This document shows positions 17,238 through 26,415 of a DNA stretch of 64,000 nucleotides, piece after piece. The number at the start of each line of letters is the position of its first letter. The first letter of the stretch is position 1. A program made the position numbers and the translations under genes. Below the pieces are notes generated by a model. That model saw only the letters and a list, made by a program, of their open reading frames with translations, ran no database searches and was not told the DNA's origin. This DNA is from Marivirga arenosa (GTDB taxonomy: Bacteria; Bacteroidota; Bacteroidia; Cytophagales; Cyclobacteriaceae), in NCBI RefSeq assembly GCF_030503895.2, contig NZ_CP129970.2:3023001-3087000 (forward strand). Direction: 5' to 3'.

Positions 17238-18611
17238 ATGAATTTAGATCAAATAAATAAAATACATTTTATAGCAATAGGTGGAAGTGTGATGCATAAT
17301 TTAGCTATCGCCCTTCATAAAAAAAATATTCATGTTACAGGTTCTGATGATGAAATTTACGAACCTGCAAAAGGTAAATTAAAAGCTGCTGGTTTAACTC
17401 CTTCTATTGGTTGGGATGATAGTTGTATTACTTCTGATTTAGATGCAGTGATTTTGGGAATGCATGCTAAGGAAGATAATCCTGAATTAAAGAAAGCTAA
17501 AGAGTTAGGATTAAAAATCTATTCGTTTCCAGAATTCATCAGGGAAGTTTCTAGCAATAAACAAAGAATTGTAATAGGCGGTAGTCATGGAAAGAGTACA
17601 ATTACTGCCATGATTATGCATGTTCTAAAATCTATCGGGAAGCCATTTGATTATTTGGTTGGGGCTGAATTGGAAGGTTTTGATTTAACAGTTCAGCTTT
17701 CTGATGCCCCCATCATCATTATAGAAGGTGATGAGTATTTATCATCTAAACTAGACCTTACTCCTAAGTTTTTAAAATATGATCATCATATAGGAGTGAT
17801 TTCAGGGATTAAATGGGACCATAAAAATGTATTTCCTAATCTTGAAGATTATACAAAACAGTTTGATCTTTTTGCCGATAAAACTCCTAAAGCTGGATCT
17901 CTTGTTTATTGTGAAGAAGATAACTTAGCAAATATTGTAGGGGCTAAAGATAGAGAAGATGTACGTAAGGTGGCTTATGCAGCGCATGATGCTGAAGTAG
18001 TCAATGGGAAAACCTTTTTGAAAACAAAGGATCATGGTAAAGTGGAAGTAGCTGTTTTTGGAAAACACAATCTTCAAAATATTAAAGCAGCCCAAGAAGT
18101 ATGTTCAATTTTAGGTGTGCCTTCTGATAAATTTTATGAGGCCATAAAGTCATTTAAAGGAGCTAAAAATAGACTAGAATTAATTGCTGAAACCTCTGAA
18201 GTAAAAGTATATAAGGATTATGCACATGCACCTTCAAAACTAAGAGCAACTGTAAATGCATTACATTATCAATTTCCTGATAAGAAATTGTGTGTTGCTT
18301 ATGAGCTTCATACTTTTAGTAGTCTTGATAAAGACTTTCTAAAGGAGTATAAAGATTCTCTAAAGCATTCAGATATTTCTTTTTTATATATTAATCCTGA
18401 TAATCTAAAAATTGATGGAGGCGCAGACATAAATGAAGATTTACTCAAAAATGCATTTAATGATTCTGAATTGAGATTTTTCAATGATGATGAAAAATTG
18501 AAAGAAGCTATATTAGCTCAAAAAGGAAAAGCGTCAACTTTTACTTTTTTAAGTTCTGGCCATTTTGGACGATTAGATCTTGAGCAGTTAGCAAAAGAAA
18601 TAGTTTCTTAA
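17238..18611 (+). CDS. mpl: UDP-MurNAc:L-Ala-gamma-D-Glu-meso-DAP ligase (peptidoglycan recycling)
   Basis: A Mur ligase that joins recycled murein tripeptide to UDP-N-acetylmuramate. The N-terminal Rossmann-like domain begins 'IHFIAIGGSVMHNLA'. The ATP site is 'GGSHGKST' at 114-121. The middle domain holds 'IIEGDEYLSS' and 'SGIKWDHKNVF', and 'DYAHAPSK' near 325 begins the C-terminal domain, all as in Mpl rather than MurC. The 457-residue length fits. It is preceded by a good promoter and divergent from dnaB. Confidence 0.9.
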   Translation: MNLDQINKIHFIAIGGSVMHNLAIALHKKNIHVTGSDDEIYEPAKGKLKAAGLTPSIGWDDSCITSDLDAVILGMHAKEDNPELKKAKELGLKIYSFPEFIREVSSNKQRIVIGGSHGKSTITAMIMHVLKSIGKPFDYLVGAELEGFDLTVQLSDAPIIIIEGDEYLSSKLDLTPKFLKYDHHIGVISGIKWDHKNVFPNLEDYTKQFDLFADKTPKAGSLVYCEEDNLANIVGAKDREDVRKVAYAAHDAEVVNGKTFLKTKDHGKVEVAVFGKHNLQNIKAAQEVCSILGVPSDKFYEAIKSFKGAKNRLELIAETSEVKVYKDYAHAPSKLRATVNALHYQFPDKKLCVAYELHTFSSLDKDFLKEYKDSLKHSDISFLYINPDNLKIDGGADINEDLLKNAFNDSELRFFNDDEKLKEAILAQKGKASTFTFLSSGHFGRLDLEQLAKEIVS

Positions 18612-18663
18612 ATATCCATTTGAAAAACCATCTTAACACCCATTTAATTTTTTTAATTTATTT

Positions 18664-19467
18664 ATGTTTTTAAAGCTTAAAAATCCACTCGTAATATTCG
18701 ATTTAGAGACTACAGGTACAAATGTTGTGAATGATAGGATCGTAGAATACTCGTTCGTTAAAGTAATGCCTGATGGTTCAACCATTAAAAATACTGATAA
18801 GGTAAATCCTGAAAGGCCAATTCCAGTAGAAAGTAGTCTAATTCATGGAATTTATGATAAAGATGTGAAAGAAAAGCCCACATTTAAGCAAGTAGCTAAA
18901 GAGTTATCATCATTTCTTCATGGGTGTGATTTAGCAGGCTTTAACATATTGAAATTTGATGTTCCAGTATTGGTAGAAGAATTTTTGCGAGCAGACGTTG
19001 ACTTTGATATCTCGAAGCGAAAGCTACTAGATGCTCAAAAAATCTTCCATATGATGGAAAAGAGAACTTTGTCAGCAGCCTATAAATTTTATTGTGATAA
19101 AGAATTAGTAAATGCTCACTCTGCAGAAGCGGATACTCTAGCTACTTTGGAGGTATTAGATGCGCAGATTAAAAGATATGAAGGTGAAAGTTTGAAAGAC
19201 TTAAAAGGTAAGGTTTTGGGCACAATTGAGAATAATGTAGAAACCTTACATCAAATAACAAATGATAATATGGTTGATTTGGCGGGTCGATTTGTGTTTA
19301 ATGATGACGGTATAGAAGTATTCAATTTCGGAAAGCATAAAGGCCAAGCGGTTGAAAATGTATTGAAAAAGGAGTCTGGCTATTATGATTGGATGATGAA
19401 AGGCGATTTTCCAATGGATACAAAGCGAAAATTAACCGAAATTAAGTTAAGAGGTTTTCAGAATTAG
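18664..19467 (+). CDS. DEDDh 3'-5' exonuclease (DnaQ-like)
   Basis: The exonuclease fold fills residues about 8-172. The metal-binding acids are D13 and E15 in 'IFDLETTGT', D99 in 'FNILKFDVPVL', and the pair H152/D157 in 'HSAEADTLA', which defines the DEDDh subclass. The C-terminal 90 residues include 'VFNFGKHKGQAVENVL...GYYDWMMKGDFP', a small module often attached to such exonucleases in Bacteroidota. It may proofread or process DNA ends. It is 52 bases after mpl and may share its transcript. A terminator follows. Confidence 0.9.
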   Translation: MFLKLKNPLVIFDLETTGTNVVNDRIVEYSFVKVMPDGSTIKNTDKVNPERPIPVESSLIHGIYDKDVKEKPTFKQVAKELSSFLHGCDLAGFNILKFDVPVLVEEFLRADVDFDISKRKLLDAQKIFHMMEKRTLSAAYKFYCDKELVNAHSAEADTLATLEVLDAQIKRYEGESLKDLKGKVLGTIENNVETLHQITNDNMVDLAGRFVFNDDGIEVFNFGKHKGQAVENVLKKESGYYDWMMKGDFPMDTKRKLTEIKLRGFQN

Positions 19468-19484
19468 TAAACATTCAAAATATC

Positions 19485-19518
19485 AAAAGCCCAATTAATT
19501 TATGAATTGGGCTTTTTT
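19485..19518 (+). terminator. Rho-independent terminator after the exonuclease gene
   Basis: A 12-bp stem (19485-19496 with 19505-19516, AAAAGCCCAATT/AATTGGGCTTTT), an 8-base loop, and a T-run. Confidence 0.88.
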
Positions 19519-19679
19519 GTTTCTTAATTATTTCAATAACTACACTCCGTTTTTAATACAGTATAATCATAGATTTTTGGTTTATCCTACATCATATATA
19601 AAACTTATAAAGAGAGCATTTTATAATATTAATTTTAGTTAATTTTAAAATATTCAAAATATTTTAAATATTAACAGGG

Positions 19680-21911
19680 TTGAATACCGAATATCTTAAT
19701 GAAATAACTGGGCTTTTGAATAATCAAAAGTATCAATACCAGTTATTAGATGATTTAAACATAACCAGATATGCCAATTATAAGTGTTTTTATCTCCTTA
19801 TAGAGAATAAAATACTGTATGTAATGCCTATTGGTGAAACTGATGGTGATAAATCTCAGCAATTCTTTAAAAATTTACATCAAGCGTCTGGTTTGGGCAA
19901 TGGTCAAAAATTAAGTATTATTTTAGATACTACTCAATTAAGCAATATACCTTCTTCAACAAGAAAGGAAGTGAATTATTTTAACTTATCACTTAGGAAA
20001 TATTGGTCCGACATTCTTTTTATAAATCAAGGTATAGGTAAGCTAATTATTGATATGTATGAACTTCACAAGCCAGAACATGTAGAGGGCATAACTCGGG
20101 TAAATGAACCAAAAGAAGCAGTTAAATATGTTTTAGAAGGTTTTCGAAGCACTGTAAAGGATGATGATTTAGAAAGTCTTTCTAAGGAAGAATTAATTGC
20201 AGAAGTTAGAAGGCTAAGAAAATCAAAAGAAAATTCAAGTACGCCTGAAATTAGTGATTTAGTACAATCCATTAGCAATTTAGCTTGGGAGAAAGAGAAA
20301 ACGCAATATATAGAGCCTAAAGGAGGTGAAGAGTTAAAAGCAATTTGTGGATTGCTAAACTCGATTATTTTTGATTTTAAAGAGCTACATAAAGAACATA
20401 CTAGCCTGCAAGATGAATTTTATAATAAGTTAAAGTTTCAAGTAGGTGAAGTCATGCATCAAGAAGCAAGTCTAAGGTCAATATTTGATAGTTTAGACTC
20501 AATTATTTGGATGGTGGATGCTGACTTTAACCTAATGGCTTTTAATAATAAGTTTTATCATCATTTAAAAACAATGTATGGTATTACTCCTGAAATTGGG
20601 ATGAATGTACTTGATTACAAGGAGCTAAAAGAGACTTATGATAAAACATATGAAAGAATTAGTAAGGCTCTTGATGGTAAGGAAGAAAGCTATATAGATT
20701 TTTATAGAGACGGAGAGCAGATTGTAAAGGTAGTAGATTCAAAAATCTTCCCTGTAGTATTAAATGAAAAGATATTTGGTGTGGCTTGTCTTACAAAAGA
20801 CATTACAGAAAGCTTTGAGGCAGAAGAAAAAATTAAAAGCAACGAAAGAATAATTGCCTCTGTTAATAAAAATATTTCAGAAGCCATTTATAGAAGTTCA
20901 CACGAAAAAGGATTGATTTTTATAAATCAAGCTTTTGTAAAAATGTTTGGTTTCGAATCAAAAGAAGAGTTATATGAGAATAACCAACTTCAAAATATTT
21001 ATGCAAACCCAGAGGATCGAGAGAGACTAGGAAAGCTTTTAATAGAGTCAAAAGAAATGACCAATATTGAAGTCCAGTTCAGGAAAAAGAATGGTGAAGT
21101 ATTTACCGGGCTATTAAGTAGTATGGTCAGTGAAGATGAAAACGGGATAAGATACTTTGACGGAGCCATTCGTGATGTTACCGCTTTAAAGAATGTACAG
21201 GAAAAGTTAAAAAGGCAGAACCGGGAGTTGAAAAAGCTGAATACTGAATTGGATAGCTTTGTTTACAGTGCTTCTCACGATTTAAAAGCACCGCTTAGTT
21301 CGGTAAAGGGATTAATTAACTTAGCGAAGACCGAATCAAATAAAGATCAATTAGCTCATTATCTGCAACTAGCGGATAAAAGTATTGATAAGTTAGATGA
21401 CTTCATTCGTGATATTGTTGATTTATCAAGAAATGCAAGACAGACAATTAAATCAGAGGTTCTCAATTTTGAAGAACTGGTTCAGGATACTTTTGACAAC
21501 TATCAATACCTAGATAATTTTAGTAAAATTGAGCGAAAAATTGAGGTAAAGTGTGATGTTGACTTTTATTCTGATAAAAGAAGGTTGAAAGTCATTTTTA
21601 ATAATTTAGTATCAAATGCAATTCGATACTATAATCCATATTTGTTTAATCCATATGTGAATATTAAAATTAAGGCTGATAAAAAGAGGGCTGTCATAGA
21701 GATATCTGATAATGGCTTAGGAATTGAGGAACAATACCTTGATAAGATATTTGAAATGTTTTATCGAGCATCAAATCACAGTAAGGGTACAGGAATTGGT
21801 CTTTACATTGTGAAAGAAACTCTTCAGAAAATGAAAGGTGAGATAAAGGTTGAATCTATTCCAAAAGAAGGGACAAAGTTCACGGTTGTTTTACCAAATT
21901 TAGCTAAGTAA
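19680..21911 (+). CDS. PAS-domain sensor histidine kinase with novel N-terminal domain
   Basis: The frame opens after a stop at 19665-19667 and the best start is TTG at 19680. There are no transmembrane segments, so this is a cytoplasmic kinase. Residues about 1-150 form an alpha/beta domain I cannot name ('LLIENKILYVMPIGETDG...LSIILDTTQLSNIPSSTRKEV'), which has a STAS-like feel. A coiled linker (about 155-260) is followed by two PAS domains (about 265-380 and 385-505). The HisKA domain carries H533 in 'SASHDLKAPLSSVKG', and the ATPase has 'GTGIGLYIVKE'. No response regulator gene is adjacent. Confidence 0.88.
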   Translation: MNTEYLNEITGLLNNQKYQYQLLDDLNITRYANYKCFYLLIENKILYVMPIGETDGDKSQQFFKNLHQASGLGNGQKLSIILDTTQLSNIPSSTRKEVNYFNLSLRKYWSDILFINQGIGKLIIDMYELHKPEHVEGITRVNEPKEAVKYVLEGFRSTVKDDDLESLSKEELIAEVRRLRKSKENSSTPEISDLVQSISNLAWEKEKTQYIEPKGGEELKAICGLLNSIIFDFKELHKEHTSLQDEFYNKLKFQVGEVMHQEASLRSIFDSLDSIIWMVDADFNLMAFNNKFYHHLKTMYGITPEIGMNVLDYKELKETYDKTYERISKALDGKEESYIDFYRDGEQIVKVVDSKIFPVVLNEKIFGVACLTKDITESFEAEEKIKSNERIIASVNKNISEAIYRSSHEKGLIFINQAFVKMFGFESKEELYENNQLQNIYANPEDRERLGKLLIESKEMTNIEVQFRKKNGEVFTGLLSSMVSEDENGIRYFDGAIRDVTALKNVQEKLKRQNRELKKLNTELDSFVYSASHDLKAPLSSVKGLINLAKTESNKDQLAHYLQLADKSIDKLDDFIRDIVDLSRNARQTIKSEVLNFEELVQDTFDNYQYLDNFSKIERKIEVKCDVDFYSDKRRLKVIFNNLVSNAIRYYNPYLFNPYVNIKIKADKKRAVIEISDNGLGIEEQYLDKIFEMFYRASNHSKGTGIGLYIVKETLQKMKGEIKVESIPKEGTKFTVVLPNLAK

Positions 21912-21934
21912 TTGCCTAGTTTTCTGATGATACA

Positions 21935-22504
21935 TTACGCATTATCAGACTCGATTTCTCTAACTAATTCTTCATACCACTCTTTACTGTAATTTCTAAT
22001 AAGGGCGTCCTTAGTGAATTTATAGATTGGAGTTCCTAGCTTATCACCTAATTCACAAGCTGGATCACATATGTGCCATCTGTCATAATTTAGAGCATCA
22101 TAATCATCGTATTTTGTAATACGAATAGGATATAAATGACAAGAAACTGGCTTGATAAAATCAATTTCACCATCGTTGTAGGCTTGCTCAATTCCACATT
22201 TTAAAATTCCCTTTTCATCATAGATAGCATAGGCACATTCTTTTTCATTTATAGTAGTAGTGCTGTAATCCCCTTCCCAGTCTTCAATGTATTCTCCTTG
22301 TTCTTCAATGGCTTTAATGCCTTCTTTTGATAGGTAAGGTTTTACCTTAGGATATATTTTTTTCATGATGGGTAATTCCTCATCCGTTAGAGGTGCTCCT
22401 AAATCACCTTCTACACAACAAGCACCCTTGCATTTCTCAATATTACAAACGAAGTTCTTTTCTTTAATGTCATCAGAGATGACAGTATTTCCTACTAATA
22501 TCAT
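21935..22504 (-). CDS. DUF3109 cysteine-rich protein
   Basis: A 189-residue soluble protein with the DUF3109 cysteine pattern: '[13 protein letters not shown]' near the N-terminus, a cysteine in 'KECAYAI', 'LKCGIEQAY', '[11 protein letters not shown]' and '[10 protein letters not shown]'. Such spacing suggests a zinc or iron-sulfur site like that of YkgJ-type proteins. The family is conserved in Bacteroidota with no known activity. It lies between two sensor kinases but nothing shows that they cooperate. Confidence 0.88.
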   Translation of the reverse strand: MILVGNTVISDDIKEKNFVCNIEKCKGACCVEGDLGAPLTDEELPIMKKIYPKVKPYLSKEGIKAIEEQGEYIEDWEGDYSTTTINEKECAYAIYDEKGILKCGIEQAYNDGEIDFIKPVSCHLYPIRITKYDDYDALNYDRWHICDPACELGDKLGTPIYKFTKDALIRNYSKEWYEELVREIESDNA

Positions 22505-22605
22505 ATTACAAAATTAATTGATTTCGTGGAATTGACTCTAATAGAAGCTTGATGATTTTGAGATTCTTTTTGCTTTTATTAAAAAGCTTCTAATGAAAGG
22601 CATAG

Positions 22606-23931
22606 TTATAACTTAATGAGTGGTAATACTATTTTAAATGTAGTGCCTTCTCCTAAGGTGCTTTCTACTGAAACTTCACCATCATTCAATTCTATAAATT
22701 CTTTTACTAATAATAATCCTATTCCTGCTCCACTGGCATCTGAAGTACCAATTAATGTTTCATTATTGATGTGAAAAAGGTTTTTCAACTTCTTAGGGCT
22801 CATCCCCATCCCTGTGTCTTTTATGCAAATAGATATTTTGTCTTCAGCTTCTGGCTTTGACTTTACTGTGATTTCACCTCCATGTGGAGTGAATTTTATA
22901 GCATTGGATATAATATTTCTAAAGGCAATTTGAATAGTTTCCCGGTCAGCAAAAACTTTGTCATTTTCATTAATGTCAATACTAATGAATAAGTTTTTTG
23001 ATTTAAGTTGATTTTTGAACAGTTTCTTTAAGTTCTCAAACTTCTTAAATAGATTAATCTCAGTTTTTTTAATTTCTAAGCCTTGAAGCTGACTTTTTGA
23101 CCATGCTAATAAATTGTCTAATAAAATGGAGGAATTATTTAAATTTTCTTCTAAATCTTTAGTAATCGATTTAAATTCATTCTCAGTGAGTGAATTACTT
23201 TGGTATAAATTTAATATCCCTTTTAATGATACTATAGGCGCCCTCAAATCATGACTAATGATAGAAAATAGTTTGTTTTTAACAGTATTGAGGGATTCTA
23301 CTTTTTTAACTTCAAGATCTAATTCATTCTTATTAATGAAGGATAACATTTTTTGGCGTTCCAAAATGTATGAAGCTAAAATACCTACCATGTACACAAC
23401 AAAAAGCTGCGATATTTGTCTTTCCGCAATCATGGAATAATTAAAATTCTCTATATATAGGATATAGCCTAAAAAGTTGATCGAATTCACCAATAAGGCA
23501 TATCTAAATCTCATTCCCATTATGGTTGAAATAATAAAAATAAGAACCATTAATATGTTGGACAAGAAAATATCAAAAGTAGGATCATCGTTAAAATGAT
23601 AGTGTAAAAAGAATAAAGAAGACACGAAAAGAGCGATCAATATTCCCATATACTGAGTGAGCTTGTATCTTTCAGGTTTGAATAAAAACGTAAGACCTCC
23701 AAGCATTAATAAAACAATTCCCATCCCACCTCTGAATAAAATGGAAATGAAATCTGGTTCATAACGGATGATATCAACAAATATAAATATGATACTAAGT
23801 GCTGTTCCCAGAATGATAACAAAGCGCAAGGAATAAAGGTCTTCTTTAAAACAGCTTAAGTTGAATTTTTCCTCAGTTTTTGGTTTTTTGAACCACAGTA
23901 AGAATAAATTGTATTGATATAATTTTTTCAA
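22606..23931 (-). CDS. Membrane sensor histidine kinase
   Basis: Residues about 34-190 form six or so transmembrane segments with no large extracellular domain. A coiled linker leads to HisKA with H227 in 'FSIISHDLRAPIVSLKG'. The ATPase domain (about 320-441) has 'FRNIISNAIKFTPHGGEI', 'DTGMGMS' and 'GAGIGLLLVKEF'. No receiver domain or partner gene is adjacent, so it is an orphan kinase. The last residue is 12 residues after a typical 'GTTFKIVLPL' ending, so it is full length. Confidence 0.9.
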   Translation of the reverse strand: MKKLYQYNLFLLWFKKPKTEEKFNLSCFKEDLYSLRFVIILGTALSIIFIFVDIIRYEPDFISILFRGGMGIVLLMLGGLTFLFKPERYKLTQYMGILIALFVSSLFFLHYHFNDDPTFDIFLSNILMVLIFIISTIMGMRFRYALLVNSINFLGYILYIENFNYSMIAERQISQLFVVYMVGILASYILERQKMLSFINKNELDLEVKKVESLNTVKNKLFSIISHDLRAPIVSLKGILNLYQSNSLTENEFKSITKDLEENLNNSSILLDNLLAWSKSQLQGLEIKKTEINLFKKFENLKKLFKNQLKSKNLFISIDINENDKVFADRETIQIAFRNIISNAIKFTPHGGEITVKSKPEAEDKISICIKDTGMGMSPKKLKNLFHINNETLIGTSDASGAGIGLLLVKEFIELNDGEVSVESTLGEGTTFKIVLPLIKL

Positions 23932-24015
23932 AAATTTATATGTTTAAACTAATATATTAAATAAATCTAAATTAAAGCAATTGTTCCGATGAGTGAGGAT
24001 TCTACATCATGTAAG

Positions 24016-24051
24016 ATTGAAGATTGATTATGAATAATTTTAATCTTCAAT
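24016..24051. repeat. Inverted repeat between kinase and uvrD genes
   Basis: ATTGAAGATT (24016-24025) is repeated inverted as AATCTTCAAT (24042-24051) with a 16-base spacer, in the gap between two divergent genes. It could be a regulator site or a weak hairpin; no T-run follows. Confidence 0.35.
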
Positions 24052-24148
24052 ATGAATGAAATCATAAAGATTTAGGTTAATTAAACTTTCTTTAATATTT
24101 CCACCTACTTTCTAATGGCAAATGGCAATTAGATTATAAATTTGCTTT

Positions 24149-26413
24149 ATGGATTATTTAAGTCATTTAAATCCCCCACAGAGAGAAGGCGTTGAGAATT
24201 TAGAGGGGCCAACGATGATTATCGCTGGTGCAGGTTCTGGAAAAACAAGAGTACTTACCTATAGAATTGCTCATTTAATCACTTCTAAAAATGTAGATCC
24301 TTTCAGCATTTTAGCTTTAACTTTTACTAATAAAGCGGCTAAAGAAATGCGTGAAAGAATTGAGCGAGTTGTAGGCACTGATGCAAGAAATTTATGGATG
24401 GGAACCTTTCACTCTGTATTTGCTAGAATTCTAAGAGCTGAGGCAGATAAATTAGGTTACCCAAGTAACTTTACTATCTACGACACTGAAGATTCTAAAT
24501 CTCTGATCAGAACCATTGTAAGAGAAATGGGGCTTGATGATAAGGTGTACAAACAAAATGTGGTATACAACCGAATTTCCGGGGCTAAAAACAATCTTGT
24601 TTCTTGGCAAAATTATATCAATAATCCAGTTTACATTTCGGATGATGAACAAGCCCAAAAGCCGAAAATGGGCGCTATCTATAAAGAATATGTTCAGCGT
24701 TGTTTCCGTTCTGGTGCAATGGATTTTGATGACTTGTTATTTAATACCAATGTTTTGTTTAGAGATCATTTAGATGTTTTAAATAAATACCAGCAGCGCT
24801 TTAAATATGTGATGATAGATGAGTTTCAGGATACTAATATCTCTCAGTATCTAATAACAAAACGCTTATCAGCAGTTCATCAAAATATTTGTGTAGTAGG
24901 TGATGATGCGCAAAGTATTTACGCATTTAGAGGGGCTAATATTCAAAACATATTAAATTTTGAGAAGGATTATCCTGATTTAAGAGTAATTAAATTAGAG
25001 CAAAATTATAGAAGTACTCAAAATATAGTAAATGCTGCTAATTCCGTAATTCTAAAGAATTCTGCTCAGCTAAAAAAGAATGTTTGGACTCAAAATGATG
25101 ATGGTGAATTAATACATCTTATTAAGTCTACATCAGATAATGAAGAAGGACGATTAGTGGCTTCTTCAATTTTTGAAGATAAGAATAATAAAAAGTTAGA
25201 GAATAAGGATTTTGCAATTCTTTATAGAACCAATAGCCAGTCTCGTGCGATGGAGGAAGCGCTTAGGAAAAGCAATATTCCATATCGCATTTTTGGTGGG
25301 CTGTCATTCTATCAACGTAAAGAAATCAAGGACTTATTAGCTTATCTAAGGTTTACCATAAATCATAATGATGAGCAATCCTTTAGGAGAATAATCAACT
25401 TACCTAAAAGAGGTATAGGAGCTTCTTCAGTTGATAAATTGGTGGTAACTGCCTTTGAAAATGATTTGGGGATTTGGGAAGTATTGCAGAAAAGTCAAAG
25501 AGTATTGCCAAGCAGAGCGGCTAATGCGGTTGATAATTTCGTGACTATGATCAAGTCTTTCAAAATAAGATTAGATCAGGCAGATGCCTATGAAACTGCA
25601 GCTTTTATTGCAAAGCAAAGTGGGTTATTAAAAGAGCTTTATGATGATAAAACTATTGAAGGACTCAACCGATATGAAAACGTTCAGGAATTACTAAATG
25701 CGATTAAAGAGTTTGTTGATGATGAGCAACAAGAAGATAAATCTTTAGAAGCTTTTATTGCTGATGTGGCTTTATTGACAGATGCTGATAATGAGGATGT
25801 TGAAAATACCGATTATGTAAACCTTATGACGATTCACTCTGCTAAAGGATTAGAGTTTAAGCATGTTTACATAGTAGGACTTGAGGAGGATTTATTCCCC
25901 TCTCAAATGATGCTAAACAGTAGAGCGGATTTAGAAGAGGAGAGAAGGCTTTTTTATGTAGCTATAACTAGAGCCATGGAAAAAGTAACTCTAAGTTATG
26001 CCCTTACTCGTTATAGGTTTGGTAGACTTAAGAATTGTGAACCAAGCAGGTTTATTGAAGAAATAGACCCAGCTTTCATTAAAGTAGATAGGAAGTTTAA
26101 TAGATCTGAGCCTATGGGAGCTTTAAACAATGGTACTTCCAATAGCATTTATGCTAAAAACCTTGTGGCACAACGAAAGACAGAAAGAAAAGCAGTTCCT
26201 CCAGGTAAAAAACTACATACTCCTTCGCCTGATTTTGCTCCAAGCGATACTCGAGACTTGGATACTGGAATGCGAGTAGAGCATCCTAAATTTGGTTTTG
26301 GAGAGGTGAAAAAGATGGACATTCAAGGAGCAAACAGAAAAGCAACTATTGAATTTGAAAACTTTGGGGAAAAGACTTTGCTTTTAACTTTTGCGAAGCT
26401 GAGAATTTTGTAA
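24149..26413 (+). CDS. uvrD: UvrD/PcrA superfamily 1A DNA helicase
   Basis: ATP-dependent 3'-5' helicase of nucleotide excision and mismatch repair type. Q-motif 'LNPPQREGVE', Walker A 'AGAGSGKT' (26-33), 'DEFQDTN' Walker B, 'VGDDAQSIYAFRGA' motif III, 'LEQNYRSTQNI' motif IV, 'MTIHSAKGLEFKHV' motif V and 'RRLFYVAITRA' motif VI are all present. Residues about 700-754 form the PcrA-type Tudor-like tail ('GMRVEHPKFGFGEV') that contacts RNA polymerase in relatives. It ends two bases before the convergent RqcH-like gene. Confidence 0.95.
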   Translation: MDYLSHLNPPQREGVENLEGPTMIIAGAGSGKTRVLTYRIAHLITSKNVDPFSILALTFTNKAAKEMRERIERVVGTDARNLWMGTFHSVFARILRAEADKLGYPSNFTIYDTEDSKSLIRTIVREMGLDDKVYKQNVVYNRISGAKNNLVSWQNYINNPVYISDDEQAQKPKMGAIYKEYVQRCFRSGAMDFDDLLFNTNVLFRDHLDVLNKYQQRFKYVMIDEFQDTNISQYLITKRLSAVHQNICVVGDDAQSIYAFRGANIQNILNFEKDYPDLRVIKLEQNYRSTQNIVNAANSVILKNSAQLKKNVWTQNDDGELIHLIKSTSDNEEGRLVASSIFEDKNNKKLENKDFAILYRTNSQSRAMEEALRKSNIPYRIFGGLSFYQRKEIKDLLAYLRFTINHNDEQSFRRIINLPKRGIGASSVDKLVVTAFENDLGIWEVLQKSQRVLPSRAANAVDNFVTMIKSFKIRLDQADAYETAAFIAKQSGLLKELYDDKTIEGLNRYENVQELLNAIKEFVDDEQQEDKSLEAFIADVALLTDADNEDVENTDYVNLMTIHSAKGLEFKHVYIVGLEEDLFPSQMMLNSRADLEEERRLFYVAITRAMEKVTLSYALTRYRFGRLKNCEPSRFIEEIDPAFIKVDRKFNRSEPMGALNNGTSNSIYAKNLVAQRKTERKAVPPGKKLHTPSPDFAPSDTRDLDTGMRVEHPKFGFGEVKKMDIQGANRKATIEFENFGEKTLLLTFAKLRIL

Positions 26414-26415
26414 AA

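Noticed and set aside
22543-22591. Inverted repeat AGAAGCTT / AAGCTTCT with a 33-base spacer.
   Set aside because: The arms are short and the spacer is long. There is no T-run, so it is not a good terminator, and chance is likely in AT-rich sequence.
24137-24144. TAAATTTG just before the uvrD start, which might be a -7 promoter element.
   Set aside because: It ends only four bases before the ATG and has no TTTG partner. It would imply a leaderless transcript, for which I have no other support.
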